Positions 16,403 through 24,982 are shown, counted from the stretch's first letter. The stretch: 47,861 bases of DNA from an uncultured bacterium (GCA_905214735.1 CAJMNI010000016.1:1-47861); one strand, 5' to 3'. Numbers and translations: made by a program. Notes: generated by a model not told the origin, from the sequence alone.

Positions 16403-17287
16403 TTATTTGGAGCAGCTGATGAAGCGGTCGCGGCGGGAGATGTCCTTATGGACTTCGATGTCGCGGAAACCTTCGGCGCCGAGCATTCTGACAAGGTCGC
16501 CGGCGAAAAGGGGATTGATTTCGAAATAGAGTCTGCCGCCGCCGGCAAGCGCGCCGATGGCGATCGTGGCAATGCGGCTGTAGAAAATCAACGGTTCGGA
16601 GTCGGGCACGAACAGGGCGGTATGAGGTTCGTAATCAAGCACGTTGCTATCCATCGCCGCCTTTTCGGAGTTTGCGATGTAGGGAGGATTGCTCACTATG
16701 ATGTCGAAGCTTTCCGGGGCGGGCTGCCACGTGAAAACATCCTGCCTGATGAAATCGATGTCGGCATGGAGCGCGCGGGCGTTTTCGCGTGCGATTTTCA
16801 GTGCTGCCTCGGAGATGTCGATGGCAGTGACGTGGGCGAACGGCAGATTGCGGGAGAGAGCTATGGCAATCGCCCCCGAGCCGGTGCCGATGTCGAGCAC
16901 CCGGAGGTCTTGGCGCCCCTTGTTCCCGTCGACAATCAGGTCGACGAGTTCTTCCGTCTCATGGCGCGGAATGAGCACCGAGCGGTCAACTTTCAGATCC
17001 ATCCCGTAAAACCGGGCTTCGCCGAGAATATACTGCAGGGGTTCGTGTTGGCTCAGCCGGCCGATGATATCCTCAATCTTCCCCGCAATGTAATCCGATA
17101 CCGGCATGTCGGCATTGATCACCTGCGCCGTAGTGTCCCAGCCTTTGAGGGAATGCCATATCAGCGAAGTCATGGCCCGGGCTTCGCCGGCGCCATAGAG
17201 CGGCGCGAGGTAGCTCCGCATCGAGGCCGACGCATGGGCCACGTCGCGGGGAGCGTCGGGCGAGGGGAACAAACTGAAGCTCTCCAT
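16403..17287 (-). CDS. prmC: Peptide chain release factor N5-glutamine methyltransferase
   Basis: 294 residues. An N-terminal helical release-factor-binding domain (to ~95, with HEPLQYILGEARFYG) is followed by a Rossmann methyltransferase with SAM-binding VLDIGTGSGAIAIAL near 130-144 and the active-site motif SNPPYIAN, which positions the glutamine amide. It methylates the GGQ glutamine of RF1 and RF2. It follows the lipoprotein gene by 10 nt and precedes recX by 3 nt, so the three form one transcript. Confidence 0.95.
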   Translation of the reverse strand: MESFSLFPSPDAPRDVAHASASMRSYLAPLYGAGEARAMTSLIWHSLKGWDTTAQVINADMPVSDYIAGKIEDIIGRLSQHEPLQYILGEARFYGMDLKVDRSVLIPRHETEELVDLIVDGNKGRQDLRVLDIGTGSGAIAIALSRNLPFAHVTAIDISEAALKIARENARALHADIDFIRQDVFTWQPAPESFDIIVSNPPYIANSEKAAMDSNVLDYEPHTALFVPDSEPLIFYSRIATIAIGALAGGGRLYFEINPLFAGDLVRMLGAEGFRDIEVHKDISRRDRFISCSK

Positions 17288-17297
17288 CCTAACGGGA

Positions 17298-17747
17298 TTA
17301 GTCGATGTCGGGTGCCGGACCGCTTCCCATCTTATGGAACACGAGGATCTTGTTTTCCTCCACGAGCATTCTCAGCACCTCATCCTTGAGTTCGACGGGA
17401 TAGATCGTGACGCGGTCGAAATCCTCCTCGTCGACATAACGGAGCACAATCTGGCTTTTGCTGGAGTTGTAGGTATAGGTTCCTTCGATGGTCACCTTCT
17501 CGGTTCCTTCGGGGGTGTCGACCCAGATGTCGCGCGTGAAGTCGGTGCCTCCGGTGAAGACATACTGCACGGCGTCGGTGCCGTCGAAGCAGCGCCAGGT
17601 GCCGTTGAAGTCGGCCGCCGTTATAACCGGGGTCTGCGGTTCGTCGTCTTTCTTGTCGTCTTTGTCGCTGCTGCAGGATGAAAAGATTGCAAGCACCGCA
17701 ATAGTTGCCAATGCGGCAAAAAGATATTTCAAGTGTTTCATAATCAA
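17298..17747 (-). CDS. Small lipoprotein with lipocalin-like domain
   Basis: 149 residues (147 if the third-residue Met is used). A type II signal with lipobox IFSSC gives lipidated Cys25, followed by an acidic linker (SDKDDKKDDEPQTP) and a compact beta-rich domain. The domain starts with FNGTWRCFDGTD, the opening strand pattern of lipocalin-like lipoproteins common in Bacteroidales. The acidic residues after the Cys could act as a surface-export signal. Function unknown. First gene of the unit leading into prmC and recX, behind a well-matched promoter and a 5' hairpin. Confidence 0.85.
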   Translation of the reverse strand: MIMKHLKYLFAALATIAVLAIFSSCSSDKDDKKDDEPQTPVITAADFNGTWRCFDGTDAVQYVFTGGTDFTRDIWVDTPEGTEKVTIEGTYTYNSSKSQIVLRYVDEEDFDRVTIYPVELKDEVLRMLVEENKILVFHKMGSGPAPDID

Positions 17748-17765
17748 TAACTATAATAATTAAAA

Positions 17766-17802
17766 CCGACGGTTACTGCCCGGAAGAGGCAATAACCGTC
17801 GG
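17766..17802 (-). other. Stable hairpin in the 5' leader of the lipoprotein gene
   Basis: 15-bp arms (17766-17780 and 17788-17802) with a single mismatch. In the minus-strand transcript it lies between the predicted start near 17807 and the gene start, and is followed by UUUUAAUU. It therefore occupies nearly the whole leader and could act as an attenuator or a 5' stabiliser. Confidence 0.6.
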
Positions 17803-17813
17803 CAGATATGAGG

Positions 17814-17844
17814 CAAATTTAGCAATTTTAAATCGGTCGGCAAA
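17814..17844 (-). promoter_or_regulatory. Promoter of the lipoprotein-prmC-recX unit
   Basis: Minus strand TTTG (17844-17841), 19-nt spacer, TAAATTTG (17821-17814): full match to the Bacteroidetes consensus. Confidence 0.7.
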
Positions 17845-17909
17845 ATTTTTTCAACGAATCCGCTGAAATAAAAATCGCAGCGAATGCCATCTGTCACACT
17901 GTCTAATAG

Positions 17910-18101
17910 TTTTTCCGGAAGCTGACCACCGCCCAGATGTATTGGATCAACCGGGCGACGTTGATTCAGGCGAAAGTCCTATTGAAAAAGAAAAACATGC
18001 TTGTCAGCGAAGTCGCCGACCGGCTGAACTTTCCCAGCCAGTCGGCTTTCGGCTATTTCTTCAAGCGCGAAACCGGCATGACCCCCACCGAATACCAGTA
18101 A
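17910..18101 (+). pseudogene. AraC family regulator, C-terminal remnant
   Basis: The open frame from 17910 (after a stop at 17907) to the TAA at 18099-18101 encodes about 63 residues that align with the second helix-turn-helix of AraC regulators: AKVLLKKKNMLVSEVADRLN, then FPSQSAFGYFFKRETGMTP and TEYQ. The first helix-turn-helix and the whole N-terminal domain are gone and stop codons lie directly upstream. A dead 3' fragment; the strongest sign that this intergenic stretch has been rearranged, next to the toxin-antitoxin pair. Confidence 0.8.
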
Positions 18102-18143
18102 GCCGACTGACTCCTTGCCGAGAATTTTACAGTTTATACAAAA

Positions 18144-18189
18144 TTATCCACTTGTTTAGTGGATAATCCAATATTTTTTATTAAATTTG
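18144..18189 (+). promoter_or_regulatory. higBA promoter region with operator palindrome
   Basis: A perfect 8-bp inverted repeat TTATCCAC (18144-18151) / GTGGATAA (18159-18166) with a 7-nt loop lies just upstream of a -7 element TAAATTTG (18182-18189). The palindrome covers the expected -33 region, where HigA or HigBA would block polymerase. No exact -33 TTTG is present. Confidence 0.6.
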
Positions 18190-18210
18190 CATTCGTAAGT
18201 CAATTGCTAT

Positions 18211-18528
18211 ATGGAAATTACTTTCGACAAAGAATATCTGCGACAGCTATATGAAGACGGAAAAACTAATGATAAGAAACATCGGTTTCAGCGTCAGATT
18301 ATTTCACGTTATCAGTTGCGCATCAAGATTCTCGAGAAAGTTCGATGCATAGAGGATCTATATCCGTTGGTCTCTCTTCATTATGAAGTGCTTAAAGGCA
18401 AGAAAGCGGGAATATCCTCGATCAGAGTAAATGACCAATATCGCATTGAGTTTACGGTGAAACAAATTGGATCTGAAACCATTGTAAACGTATGCAATAT
18501 ACTTGAACTGTCAAACCATTACAAATAA
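18211..18528 (+). CDS. higB: HigB-like toxin (RelE/ParE superfamily)
   Basis: 105 residues. The fold-defining segments are present: the N-terminal strand MEITFDKEYLRQLYEDG, the helical stretch, LVSLHYEVLKGKKAGISSIR, then VNDQYRIEFTVKQIG and a C-terminal NVCNILELSNHYK. HigB toxins are ribosome-dependent mRNA endonucleases. The toxin gene comes first, the order characteristic of higBA. It is AT-rich compared with neighbours, suggesting horizontal acquisition. The antitoxin starts 9 nt downstream. Confidence 0.88.
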   Translation: MEITFDKEYLRQLYEDGKTNDKKHRFQRQIISRYQLRIKILEKVRCIEDLYPLVSLHYEVLKGKKAGISSIRVNDQYRIEFTVKQIGSETIVNVCNILELSNHYK

Positions 18529-18537
18529 TAATATATC

Positions 18538-18846
18538 ATGACAACATATAAATGCAATCGGCCCATCCATCCCGGAGAGCTGATTAAGGAAGAGCTTGAA
18601 TGCAGGCGTCTTGCACAATCAAAAGTGGCTTTGGAAACCGGTATTTCATACAAGATGCTCAATGATATTCTCAATTGTCGGCGTCCGGTAACGGAATCGA
18701 CGGCCATGTTGCTCGAAGCCGCCTTGGGCATTAGTGCAGATCTGTTGATAGGAATGCAGTGCGACTATAATAAGCAGAAGATGGCGGAGGATCCGTCGTT
18801 TGCCGAACGTCTTAAACGGGTTCGCCGCATTGCAGCCGTGCTTTGA
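18538..18846 (+). CDS. higA: HigA family antitoxin
   Basis: 102 residues. It opens with the family hallmark HPGELIKEELE (residues 11-21), followed by a helix-turn-helix (SKVALETGISYKMLNDILNC, then RRPVTESTAMLLEAALGI). It neutralises HigB and represses the operon, presumably at the palindrome at 18144-18166. The slightly long C-terminal extension (residues 80-102, basic) is unremarkable. Confidence 0.9.
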   Translation: MTTYKCNRPIHPGELIKEELECRRLAQSKVALETGISYKMLNDILNCRRPVTESTAMLLEAALGISADLLIGMQCDYNKQKMAEDPSFAERLKRVRRIAAVL

Positions 18847-18871
18847 CACAAGGTCTTAGACGCATAATAGT

Positions 18872-18912
18872 TAACGAAGGCCTTATTCTGTCGGGGAATA
18901 AGGCCTTCGTTA
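18872..18912. terminator. Bidirectional hairpin between higA and the peptidase gene
   Basis: Perfect 16-bp inverted repeat (18872-18887 / 18897-18912), 9-nt loop, between two convergent genes. The downstream U-run is weak in both directions, but position and stability favour a shared terminator. Confidence 0.65.
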
Positions 18913-18966
18913 TGGTTATGGTTTTCTCAGCGTTATGGTACGCCTGAGATTTCAGAGTCGCATGGT

Positions 18967-20364
18967 CTACAATTCGGGGGCGAAAAGAGGATCCCATGCG
19001 GGGAGCTTCGTTGGGGTCTGCTTCAGGATTTCAAGTGTCTTTGCCGGCACATATTTCTTGTCGACAACGAGGCGGAACATGTATTCGTCAAACCAGCGGT
19101 CGCTCATGATCAGATGACCGTCGTTGGCACCGGGTCCCCAGCTGTTTTCCACCATCCATTTCACCGGTTTGCCGTCGGCATCAAGATCTACCGCCATAAG
19201 TGTCATGGCGTGAGACGACGCTGAGGCATGAGTGCGGATGCGGTCGGCCTTGTTCATCGGGAAATCGGTGTCGAACAGTTCGCCGTAGGCATAATTGTCG
19301 ACATCCATATAACCTCTGTCGCGGTCGAGAAACTTTCCTACGTCGCAGGAGAAATACATCATCGTCGAATCTTTGATAGACTTGATTGCCATCTCCTTGA
19401 TTTCCTCTATCGGAAGGTTGATATAGGTCCAGTTGCTGCCGTCGTAGACGTGGCGGTCATAATCTATCTCATAGAGCTTATGGAACGGACGCGAGGGATC
19501 GTTCATGAGCATCACGTAATTGTCGCGAAGGTTGTTGCCGGCCATCTCCTTGTAAAACTGCAGCGGAGTGTAAGTCTTGGTGCTCACCGCCTCACCCTTC
19601 TTGTTGCGGCGCGTCCAGGTGAACTGCGTGGGCGGTTCGCCGAGAGTCATCGCCAGCATCCGATAGCAAGTGCCGAGCATCTCCTCCTTGGCAGCGGCAA
19701 GTTTCCCGGCGTCGGCTACCCCGGCCTTCATCTCGCGCAGCTTGAGGCCATACTCGCGCAGCTTGAGGGAAAGCAGTCGGTTGAGCTTGGCAGTATTGTT
19801 GCTCGAATAGCTCTCCACCATCGCCGAAGCGGGGACAATGCCATATTTCATCAGATTGTCCGACAGACCGGTGAACTGACCGCCGTCGCTGAGCGGATTG
19901 GCGAAGAGCCAGTCGACCGTACGGTCGTCCATAGGCTTATCGGCAGTGTCGATGATACCCTGCAGGAAAAGATTGCATTTTTCAAGCTGGTCGAAGAAGA
20001 AATTATAATTTTGCGACAGCTCCAGTTCCGGCAGATCCTGCTTGGCCATTATCTGCGACCGCAGCACGTTGAGGCCCGTAAAGAGCCAGCAGCGACCCGA
20101 TTGCTTCTGGTTGGTGATACCCTTGCTTTCGACCTTGTCGGAGAAAGAAGTATCGAAATTATTGAGATTTCCGGCATTGACCGCAAGCTTGTCAATATCG
20201 AAGGAATTCATAGCGTTGCGCAAGGCTTTCTGTGCACCCGAAGGATTGTAGGAAGCTTTAAGGCGGCCGAGCATAGCCGCGTCAATGCCGCCCATATTAT
20301 CGGCAACACCCGGAACAGCGGTGATCGACAAAGCGGCGAGCAGACAAAGAAATTCTTTTTTCAT
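18967..20364 (-). CDS. Secreted C1-family aminopeptidase (bleomycin hydrolase / PepC-like)
   Basis: 465 residues from the ATG at 20364, chosen because it begins a signal peptide (KEFLCLLAALSITAVPGV); a longer frame upstream adds residues lacking signal character. The papain-fold triad is visible: Cys92 in KQSGRCWLF, His385 in ASSHAMTL and Asn407 in MVENSWG. The overall length and the NSWG..GANDGH..MSDRW pattern match bleomycin hydrolase/PepC, which are normally cytoplasmic. Here the signal peptide points to the periplasm or surface, as in several Bacteroidales homologues. It probably trims peptides. Confidence 0.9.
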   Translation of the reverse strand: MKKEFLCLLAALSITAVPGVADNMGGIDAAMLGRLKASYNPSGAQKALRNAMNSFDIDKLAVNAGNLNNFDTSFSDKVESKGITNQKQSGRCWLFTGLNVLRSQIMAKQDLPELELSQNYNFFFDQLEKCNLFLQGIIDTADKPMDDRTVDWLFANPLSDGGQFTGLSDNLMKYGIVPASAMVESYSSNNTAKLNRLLSLKLREYGLKLREMKAGVADAGKLAAAKEEMLGTCYRMLAMTLGEPPTQFTWTRRNKKGEAVSTKTYTPLQFYKEMAGNNLRDNYVMLMNDPSRPFHKLYEIDYDRHVYDGSNWTYINLPIEEIKEMAIKSIKDSTMMYFSCDVGKFLDRDRGYMDVDNYAYGELFDTDFPMNKADRIRTHASASSHAMTLMAVDLDADGKPVKWMVENSWGPGANDGHLIMSDRWFDEYMFRLVVDKKYVPAKTLEILKQTPTKLPAWDPLFAPEL

Positions 20365-20445
20365 GGCATACGAAGGGTTAGTTAGAAACGAGGAGAACTG
20401 TTCGATTAAAATGAGGCATGACACAATGTTTCGCCTCACAGATTG

Positions 20446-20476
20446 CAAAGATAGCAACTAAAATCGGGAAAACAAG
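20446..20476 (-). promoter_or_regulatory. Promoter of the secreted C1 peptidase gene
   Basis: Minus strand CTTG (20476-20473, one mismatch to TTTG), 19-nt spacer, TATCTTTG (20453-20446). Leader of about 75 nt to the start at 20364. This supports the shorter start, since the longer frame would begin upstream of the transcript. The rest of 20477-20626 holds nothing recognisable. Confidence 0.6.
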
Positions 20477-20626
20477 AACTAAAATCAGGAAAACAAACGA
20501 AAACACCCAAAACTTCCCCCTGCAACCGCGAATCCACCCAAAATCCCCGCTCCAGTTCCCGCGACAATCGCTGAAGGCAGAATCCACATATTGTCAATTA
20601 GACTCGTTAAAGCTCATTGTGAATGT

Positions 20627-20657
20627 TTTGATATTAGGAAAAAAAGCGTTATATTTG
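20627..20657 (+). promoter_or_regulatory. Promoter in front of the truncated Rpn-like gene
   Basis: TTTG (20627-20630), 19-nt spacer, TATATTTG (20650-20657): full consensus match. Start predicted near 20664. Confidence 0.65.
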
Positions 20658-20700
20658 CAGTGACAGATCGAATCGCTATCAATGATTCATTCAAATATAC

Positions 20701-21030
20701 ATGGGTAAGATGGATACTAACAGCGAAGCATACAAGAGCGGGGAATACAAGGAGATTTTTGAATCGGCCGAGACCGGGCTGCTTGCCGCAGAAGATTACG
20801 AACTCTACAGTGCGTCGGCCGAAGCTGCCCGCGAGCATGAGGCGGCAGTGGCATACGCTGCGAACAAGGGGAAAGCTGAAGGCAGAGCTGAAGGCCGTGC
20901 AGAAGGCATGGCCAAAGGAATTATTAAAGTTGTAAAGAACATGTTGAATTTCGGCATGCCGAAAGATCAAGTCGCTGCTATCAATAATATGACTGTCGCC
21001 GAACTAAACACCCTCTTGGGACAGGAATAG
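20701..21030 (+). pseudogene. Truncated Rpn/PD-(D/E)XK nuclease-family transposase-like gene
   Basis: 109 residues. The C-terminal part matches the tail of Rpn-type proteins: a Gly-Lys-Ala-Glu repeat (GKAEGRAEGRAEGMAKG, residues ~57-73) and a closing helical domain (NMLNFGMPKDQVAAINNMTV). The ~180-residue nuclease domain that should precede it is absent, yet a consensus promoter and a start codon remain. This suggests an internal deletion that joined the gene's 5' end to its 3' end. It could still be expressed as a small helical protein. An alternative start is the ATG at 20710. Confidence 0.65.
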
Positions 21031-21067
21031 CATTCGTTCTTCGAATACTTTTTAAATCTGAAATATC

Positions 21068-22936
21068 ATGAATAAAAATTTCAAACGCCTGATCCTCTCT
21101 CTTATTGGAGGCACGGCTGTATGCGCGGCGTCGGCTGCGCTTCCAAAAGGTTTCGACAATGTAGAGCCGCCTTACTGGTGGACCGGCATGAACAATGATT
21201 CTCTCCAGATCATGCTGACCGGCCCCGACATGGCCGAGGCGGCTTTCGAACTCGACTATCCGGGAGTCAGACTTGCAAGTCAGGTGGCCCTCGATTCTAA
21301 AAACTATAAGTTTCTCAATCTCGTGATTTCACCTGAGGCAACCCCCGGCACTCTCAAGTTCAAATACCGGATGGCCGACGGTAAGAAGGGAACGCTCCCT
21401 TATGAGTTACGGCAACGCACGATGCGAGCCGAAGACCATAAGGGTTTCGGTCCTGGCGATGTGCTTTATCTTCTTATGCCCGACCGTTTCGCCAAGGGAT
21501 TGCCCGAGAGCAAGGAGCAGTTGAAAGGCCTCGACTTTCCAATCGGGGCAGACCGTAGCAATCCCAACGCCCGTCACGGCGGCGACATGCGCGGCATTGC
21601 CGATCATCTTGATTATCTCGACTCGCTCGGCGTGACGGCGATATGGGTATGCCCCGTGCTCGAAAACGATATGCCCGGCGGTTCATATCATGGTTATGCC
21701 ACCACCGACTATTACCGCATCGATCCGCGTTTCGGCAGCAACGAGGAGTGGAATTCCCTCATTCAGGAGGCTCACAAGCGGGGAATGAAAGTCGTGATGG
21801 ACATGATCTTCAACCATTCCGGGTCGGAACATCCCTGGATGAAAGACATGCCCTCGGCCGACTGGTATAACCATCCCAAGGCCGACGTTATGACCAACTA
21901 CCGGCTCACCACGGTCCACGATCCCTACGTGTCGGACTATGACCTCGACCATACGGTCAACGGATGGTTTGTCCCCGCCATGCCCGATCTCAACCAGCGC
22001 AATCCCTATCTGATGAAATATCTCACGCAGAATTCCATCTGGTGGATCGAGTCATCGGGAATCGACGGTATCCGAATGGACACATATCCCTATGCCGACA
22101 TGAAAGCTATGTCGGGTTGGGCCGGCGACGTGATGAAGGAGTATCCGAATTTCAATATAGTGGGCGAGTGCTGGTATGGCAACGAAGCCGGGGGCGCTTT
22201 CTGGCAGAAGGGAAGCAAGATCAATCCCGAAGAAACCAATCTTCCTTCGGTGATGGACTTCTTCTATGTGATCAACGGTCGCAAGGCCTTCTCCGACCAG
22301 ACTGATCCCTGGAACGGCCTGAACAAGGTCTATGACCATCTTTCCAACGACTTCCTTTATCCTGAACCGCAGAACATCCTGACCTTTTTCGACAACCACG
22401 ACACCGACCGATTCCTGCTCGAAGAGACCAAGGACCTCGGAATCTGGAAACAGGCTATAGCTCTACTGCTCACATCGCGCGGCACGCCGCAGATCTATTA
22501 CGGCACCGAACTGCTGATGAACGGGTCGAAAGAGGGGAGCGACGGCTATGTTCGCCGCGATTTCCCCGGCGGATTCCCCGGCGACAAGACCGACGCCTTT
22601 ACGCGCGAGGGACGCACCGATCTGCAGAACGAAGCCTGGGATTATCTTTCGAAGATTCTCAACTGGCGCAAAGGGGAGGTCAACGACGTGATCGCCAAGG
22701 GTTCGCTGAAGCATTTCATGCCACAGAACGGCATATACGCCTATCAGCGCAAACTCGGCGACCGCACGGTGACCGTGCTGATGAACGGCAACGACAAGCC
22801 TCTTGACGTCACCATGGAACGTACGCTGGAGATCCTTCCTTACGGCACTCAGAAACGCAACATTCTGACCGACGAGATTGTTACGATTGAAAAGGAGATG
22901 CACTTCGCGCCGCGCGAGGTGATGATCCTCGAATAA
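21068..22936 (+). CDS. Secreted GH13 alpha-amylase (neopullulanase/SusA-like)
   Basis: 622 residues. Signal peptide (LILSLIGGTAVCAASA), then an immunoglobulin-like cyclomaltodextrinase N-terminal domain (~27-115), the GH13 barrel and a small C-terminal beta domain. The catalytic residues are Asp338 (GIRMDTYPYAD), Glu367 (VGECW) and Asp445 (FFDNHDTDR), with region I DMIFNH at 245-250. It would hydrolyse alpha-1,4 (and perhaps 1,6) linkages of starch- or glycogen-derived oligosaccharides in the periplasm. No susCD genes are adjacent; the next gene is a chloride channel 3 nt downstream, so the enzyme is not in a classical utilisation locus. Confidence 0.93.
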   Translation: MNKNFKRLILSLIGGTAVCAASAALPKGFDNVEPPYWWTGMNNDSLQIMLTGPDMAEAAFELDYPGVRLASQVALDSKNYKFLNLVISPEATPGTLKFKYRMADGKKGTLPYELRQRTMRAEDHKGFGPGDVLYLLMPDRFAKGLPESKEQLKGLDFPIGADRSNPNARHGGDMRGIADHLDYLDSLGVTAIWVCPVLENDMPGGSYHGYATTDYYRIDPRFGSNEEWNSLIQEAHKRGMKVVMDMIFNHSGSEHPWMKDMPSADWYNHPKADVMTNYRLTTVHDPYVSDYDLDHTVNGWFVPAMPDLNQRNPYLMKYLTQNSIWWIESSGIDGIRMDTYPYADMKAMSGWAGDVMKEYPNFNIVGECWYGNEAGGAFWQKGSKINPEETNLPSVMDFFYVINGRKAFSDQTDPWNGLNKVYDHLSNDFLYPEPQNILTFFDNHDTDRFLLEETKDLGIWKQAIALLLTSRGTPQIYYGTELLMNGSKEGSDGYVRRDFPGGFPGDKTDAFTREGRTDLQNEAWDYLSKILNWRKGEVNDVIAKGSLKHFMPQNGIYAYQRKLGDRTVTVLMNGNDKPLDVTMERTLEILPYGTQKRNILTDEIVTIEKEMHFAPREVMILE

Positions 22937-22939
22937 TAG

Positions 22940-24430
22940 ATGAAACCCACACAGAAAGCATTGTCAACAACTCAAAAGAAGGAACCGGGGCAAAAACCCC
23001 GGTTCCTTCGTCGGCTTCCCTGCCATCTGTCGCAAACCACGATCATGATCTTCGTGGCATTCGCGATAGGGGTTGGAGCGGGTCTGGCGGCTACCCTGCT
23101 TAACGCCGGTGTGCGCTATCTGTTTGACCTCTCCACCTCGGGCGCAGATCAGGCGCAGATCAATTACCGCTATCTGTGGATTCCGCTGGTCGGAATCTGT
23201 CTCACCTCGATCTATCAGAATGTCATAATCCGCGACAATGTGGCGCGAGGCACATATCAGATAAAGGTCCGGATGCTCAACGGGAAATGGAAAATCTCCC
23301 CTTTCACGATCTTCAATCCGCTCGTGGGGTGCTCCCTGACAGTCGGCCTTGGAGCCTCGTCGGGCACCGAAGGACCTGTGGCTCTTAGTTCTGCTGCATT
23401 GGGAAGCAATATCGGCCGCTGGTGCGGCTTCTCCGCTCCGTGGGTAAGAATCATGGCCGGGGTGGGAGCTGCCGCCGGAATCGCCGCGATATTCAAGGCT
23501 CCGGTGGCCGGAGTGCTTTATGCCCTGGAAGTGCTCCAGATGTCGATTTCCACCTTCCCGCTCGTTGGACTCATAATCGCCTGCGTCACGGCCGCTACGA
23601 CTGTCTATCTCCTCACCGACATGAGTTTCGACATTCCCTTCTCCAATGCGGTGCATTTCGATGTCTCGCTGATCGGATGGGTGATTCTGTTCGGCCTTTT
23701 CTGCGGCTTCTATTCGATGTATTACAATTACACGAAGATGCGCGCTTTCCATTATTTTTCGGGGATAAAGAGCAAAGTTGCGGCAGCCGTCGCCACCGGA
23801 TTGCTCCTGTCGGCGGGAGCATTTCTTTTCCCGGCCCTGTTCAGCACCGGAGGCGTGACAATCGATGCCATCCTCAACGGTGATCCATTCTCATACACAG
23901 CAGGCGGTCTTTTCTCCGGACAAGGTTCCGGCATGAGGTGGATGCTTTTGGGAGCAGTGGGAGTCCTCCTGCTGAAAGGTGTTCTTGTCGCCGCCTCGCA
24001 TAGCGGCGGAGGTGTGTCGGGCGAGTTCGTACCGACGCTATTTGCCGGTTGCGTGGCCGGATGGCTGTTTGCTTCGGGGTTGAATTATTTCACCGGAACT
24101 CATCTTCCTGTCTGGTTTTTCGCGTTGCTCGGCATGGCGGCTGTGATGGCAGGCTCAATCCATGCGCCGGTCATGGCCTTTTTCGTGCTGGTCGAAACGA
24201 CCGATACATATTCCTTTATGGTTTCTTATTTCGTCGTGATTATCGTGGCTTATGCTACTGTCAAGATTCTCACTCCGACGAAATATTTCGACAACGGCCT
24301 CAGTGATCTTCTCGCCCTGAAACTGCAGAAGAATGTCCCCGGCATGTATGGTCCGGACAATCTACCTTCTGAAAAGGAACCGGCTGCTGCGGAAGCCGGT
24401 ATAGACAACGCTGATCAGAAACGCAAATAA
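22940..24430 (+). CDS. ClC family chloride channel
   Basis: 496 residues with the ClC fold. The gating glutamate is Glu144 in GTEGP (142-146), and the anion-site loop is GEFVP (361-365). In the helix aligned with the internal proton glutamate of E. coli ClC (LFIIEEM), this protein reads LYALEVL, placing Val198 where the antiporter has Glu203. Valine there is typical of ClC channels, so passive chloride conductance is more likely than H+/Cl- exchange (inference). No CBS domains. It starts 3 nt after the amylase stop (cotranscribed). Its 3' end overlaps the convergent gene at 24415 by 16 nt. Confidence 0.92.
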   Translation: MKPTQKALSTTQKKEPGQKPRFLRRLPCHLSQTTIMIFVAFAIGVGAGLAATLLNAGVRYLFDLSTSGADQAQINYRYLWIPLVGICLTSIYQNVIIRDNVARGTYQIKVRMLNGKWKISPFTIFNPLVGCSLTVGLGASSGTEGPVALSSAALGSNIGRWCGFSAPWVRIMAGVGAAAGIAAIFKAPVAGVLYALEVLQMSISTFPLVGLIIACVTAATTVYLLTDMSFDIPFSNAVHFDVSLIGWVILFGLFCGFYSMYYNYTKMRAFHYFSGIKSKVAAAVATGLLLSAGAFLFPALFSTGGVTIDAILNGDPFSYTAGGLFSGQGSGMRWMLLGAVGVLLLKGVLVAASHSGGGVSGEFVPTLFAGCVAGWLFASGLNYFTGTHLPVWFFALLGMAAVMAGSIHAPVMAFFVLVETTDTYSFMVSYFVVIIVAYATVKILTPTKYFDNGLSDLLALKLQKNVPGMYGPDNLPSEKEPAAAEAGIDNADQKRK

Positions 24431-24945
24431 AAGGCCACAAGATCGATTCGCACGTCGAAGGGCGCCCCTCCCTTTTTCGACGCCTGGCTTTTCTTGTAAT
24501 AAAACGCACGCTGCTTGTCCCACGTCGGGACCTCGGCATAGCGCGTCTCGCCGGGAGGAATGGAACAGGTGAGCCTGACAAAACGTTTGTTGAGCTGGCG
24601 CCCTTCCGAGTCGAGATATTCAATGTAGATGTTCACGCCGCTCATTGTGCGGTCGGTATGGTTGGTGATGAAGAAGGTCTCGGTGTTCGACTGCTGAGGC
24701 TTGTCGAAACCGGAGAAAGAAATTTGCTCCAGCCGGTATCCGTTGTTGCAGTCGGTGCATTGCGACGCCACCATAAAAGATCCGGCGGTCATCTCCTGCT
24801 CGTCGGAAGAGGAGCGTGAAGCGGAAGACTTCGCTTTCAGCTTATATCCTATTTTTTTTGCCTCCACAGAGTCGGATGCGGCAAGAATCAGAGTTGCCGC
24901 AAGCGCTATAACTGAAAATATTCGGATTGTGCTCATTATCTGCAA
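24415..24945 (-). CDS. Secreted protein of unknown function
   Basis: 176 residues (173 from the Met at position 4). Signal peptide (IRIFSVIALAATLILAASDS), a Ser-rich segment (SSASRSSSDEQE), a CTDC pair near residue 63, then a beta-sandwich-like domain (TETFFITNHTDRTMSGVNI and YIEYLDSEGRQLNKR) resembling the FxLYD-type domains that handle backbone or ligand contacts. Last gene of the operon that starts at parE. Its end overlaps the clc gene on the other strand. Confidence 0.7.
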   Translation of the reverse strand: MQIMSTIRIFSVIALAATLILAASDSVEAKKIGYKLKAKSSASRSSSDEQEMTAGSFMVASQCTDCNNGYRLEQISFSGFDKPQQSNTETFFITNHTDRTMSGVNIYIEYLDSEGRQLNKRFVRLTCSIPPGETRYAEVPTWDKQRAFYYKKSQASKKGGAPFDVRIDLVAFYLRF

Positions 24946-24982
24946 GTTTAAGCGGTTATGCAGTAAGGTCGGATATATGTTT

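Noticed and set aside
15992..17389. 465-codon frame opposite recX and prmC
   Set aside because: Runs through three genes and their spacers on the other strand with no recognisable domain.
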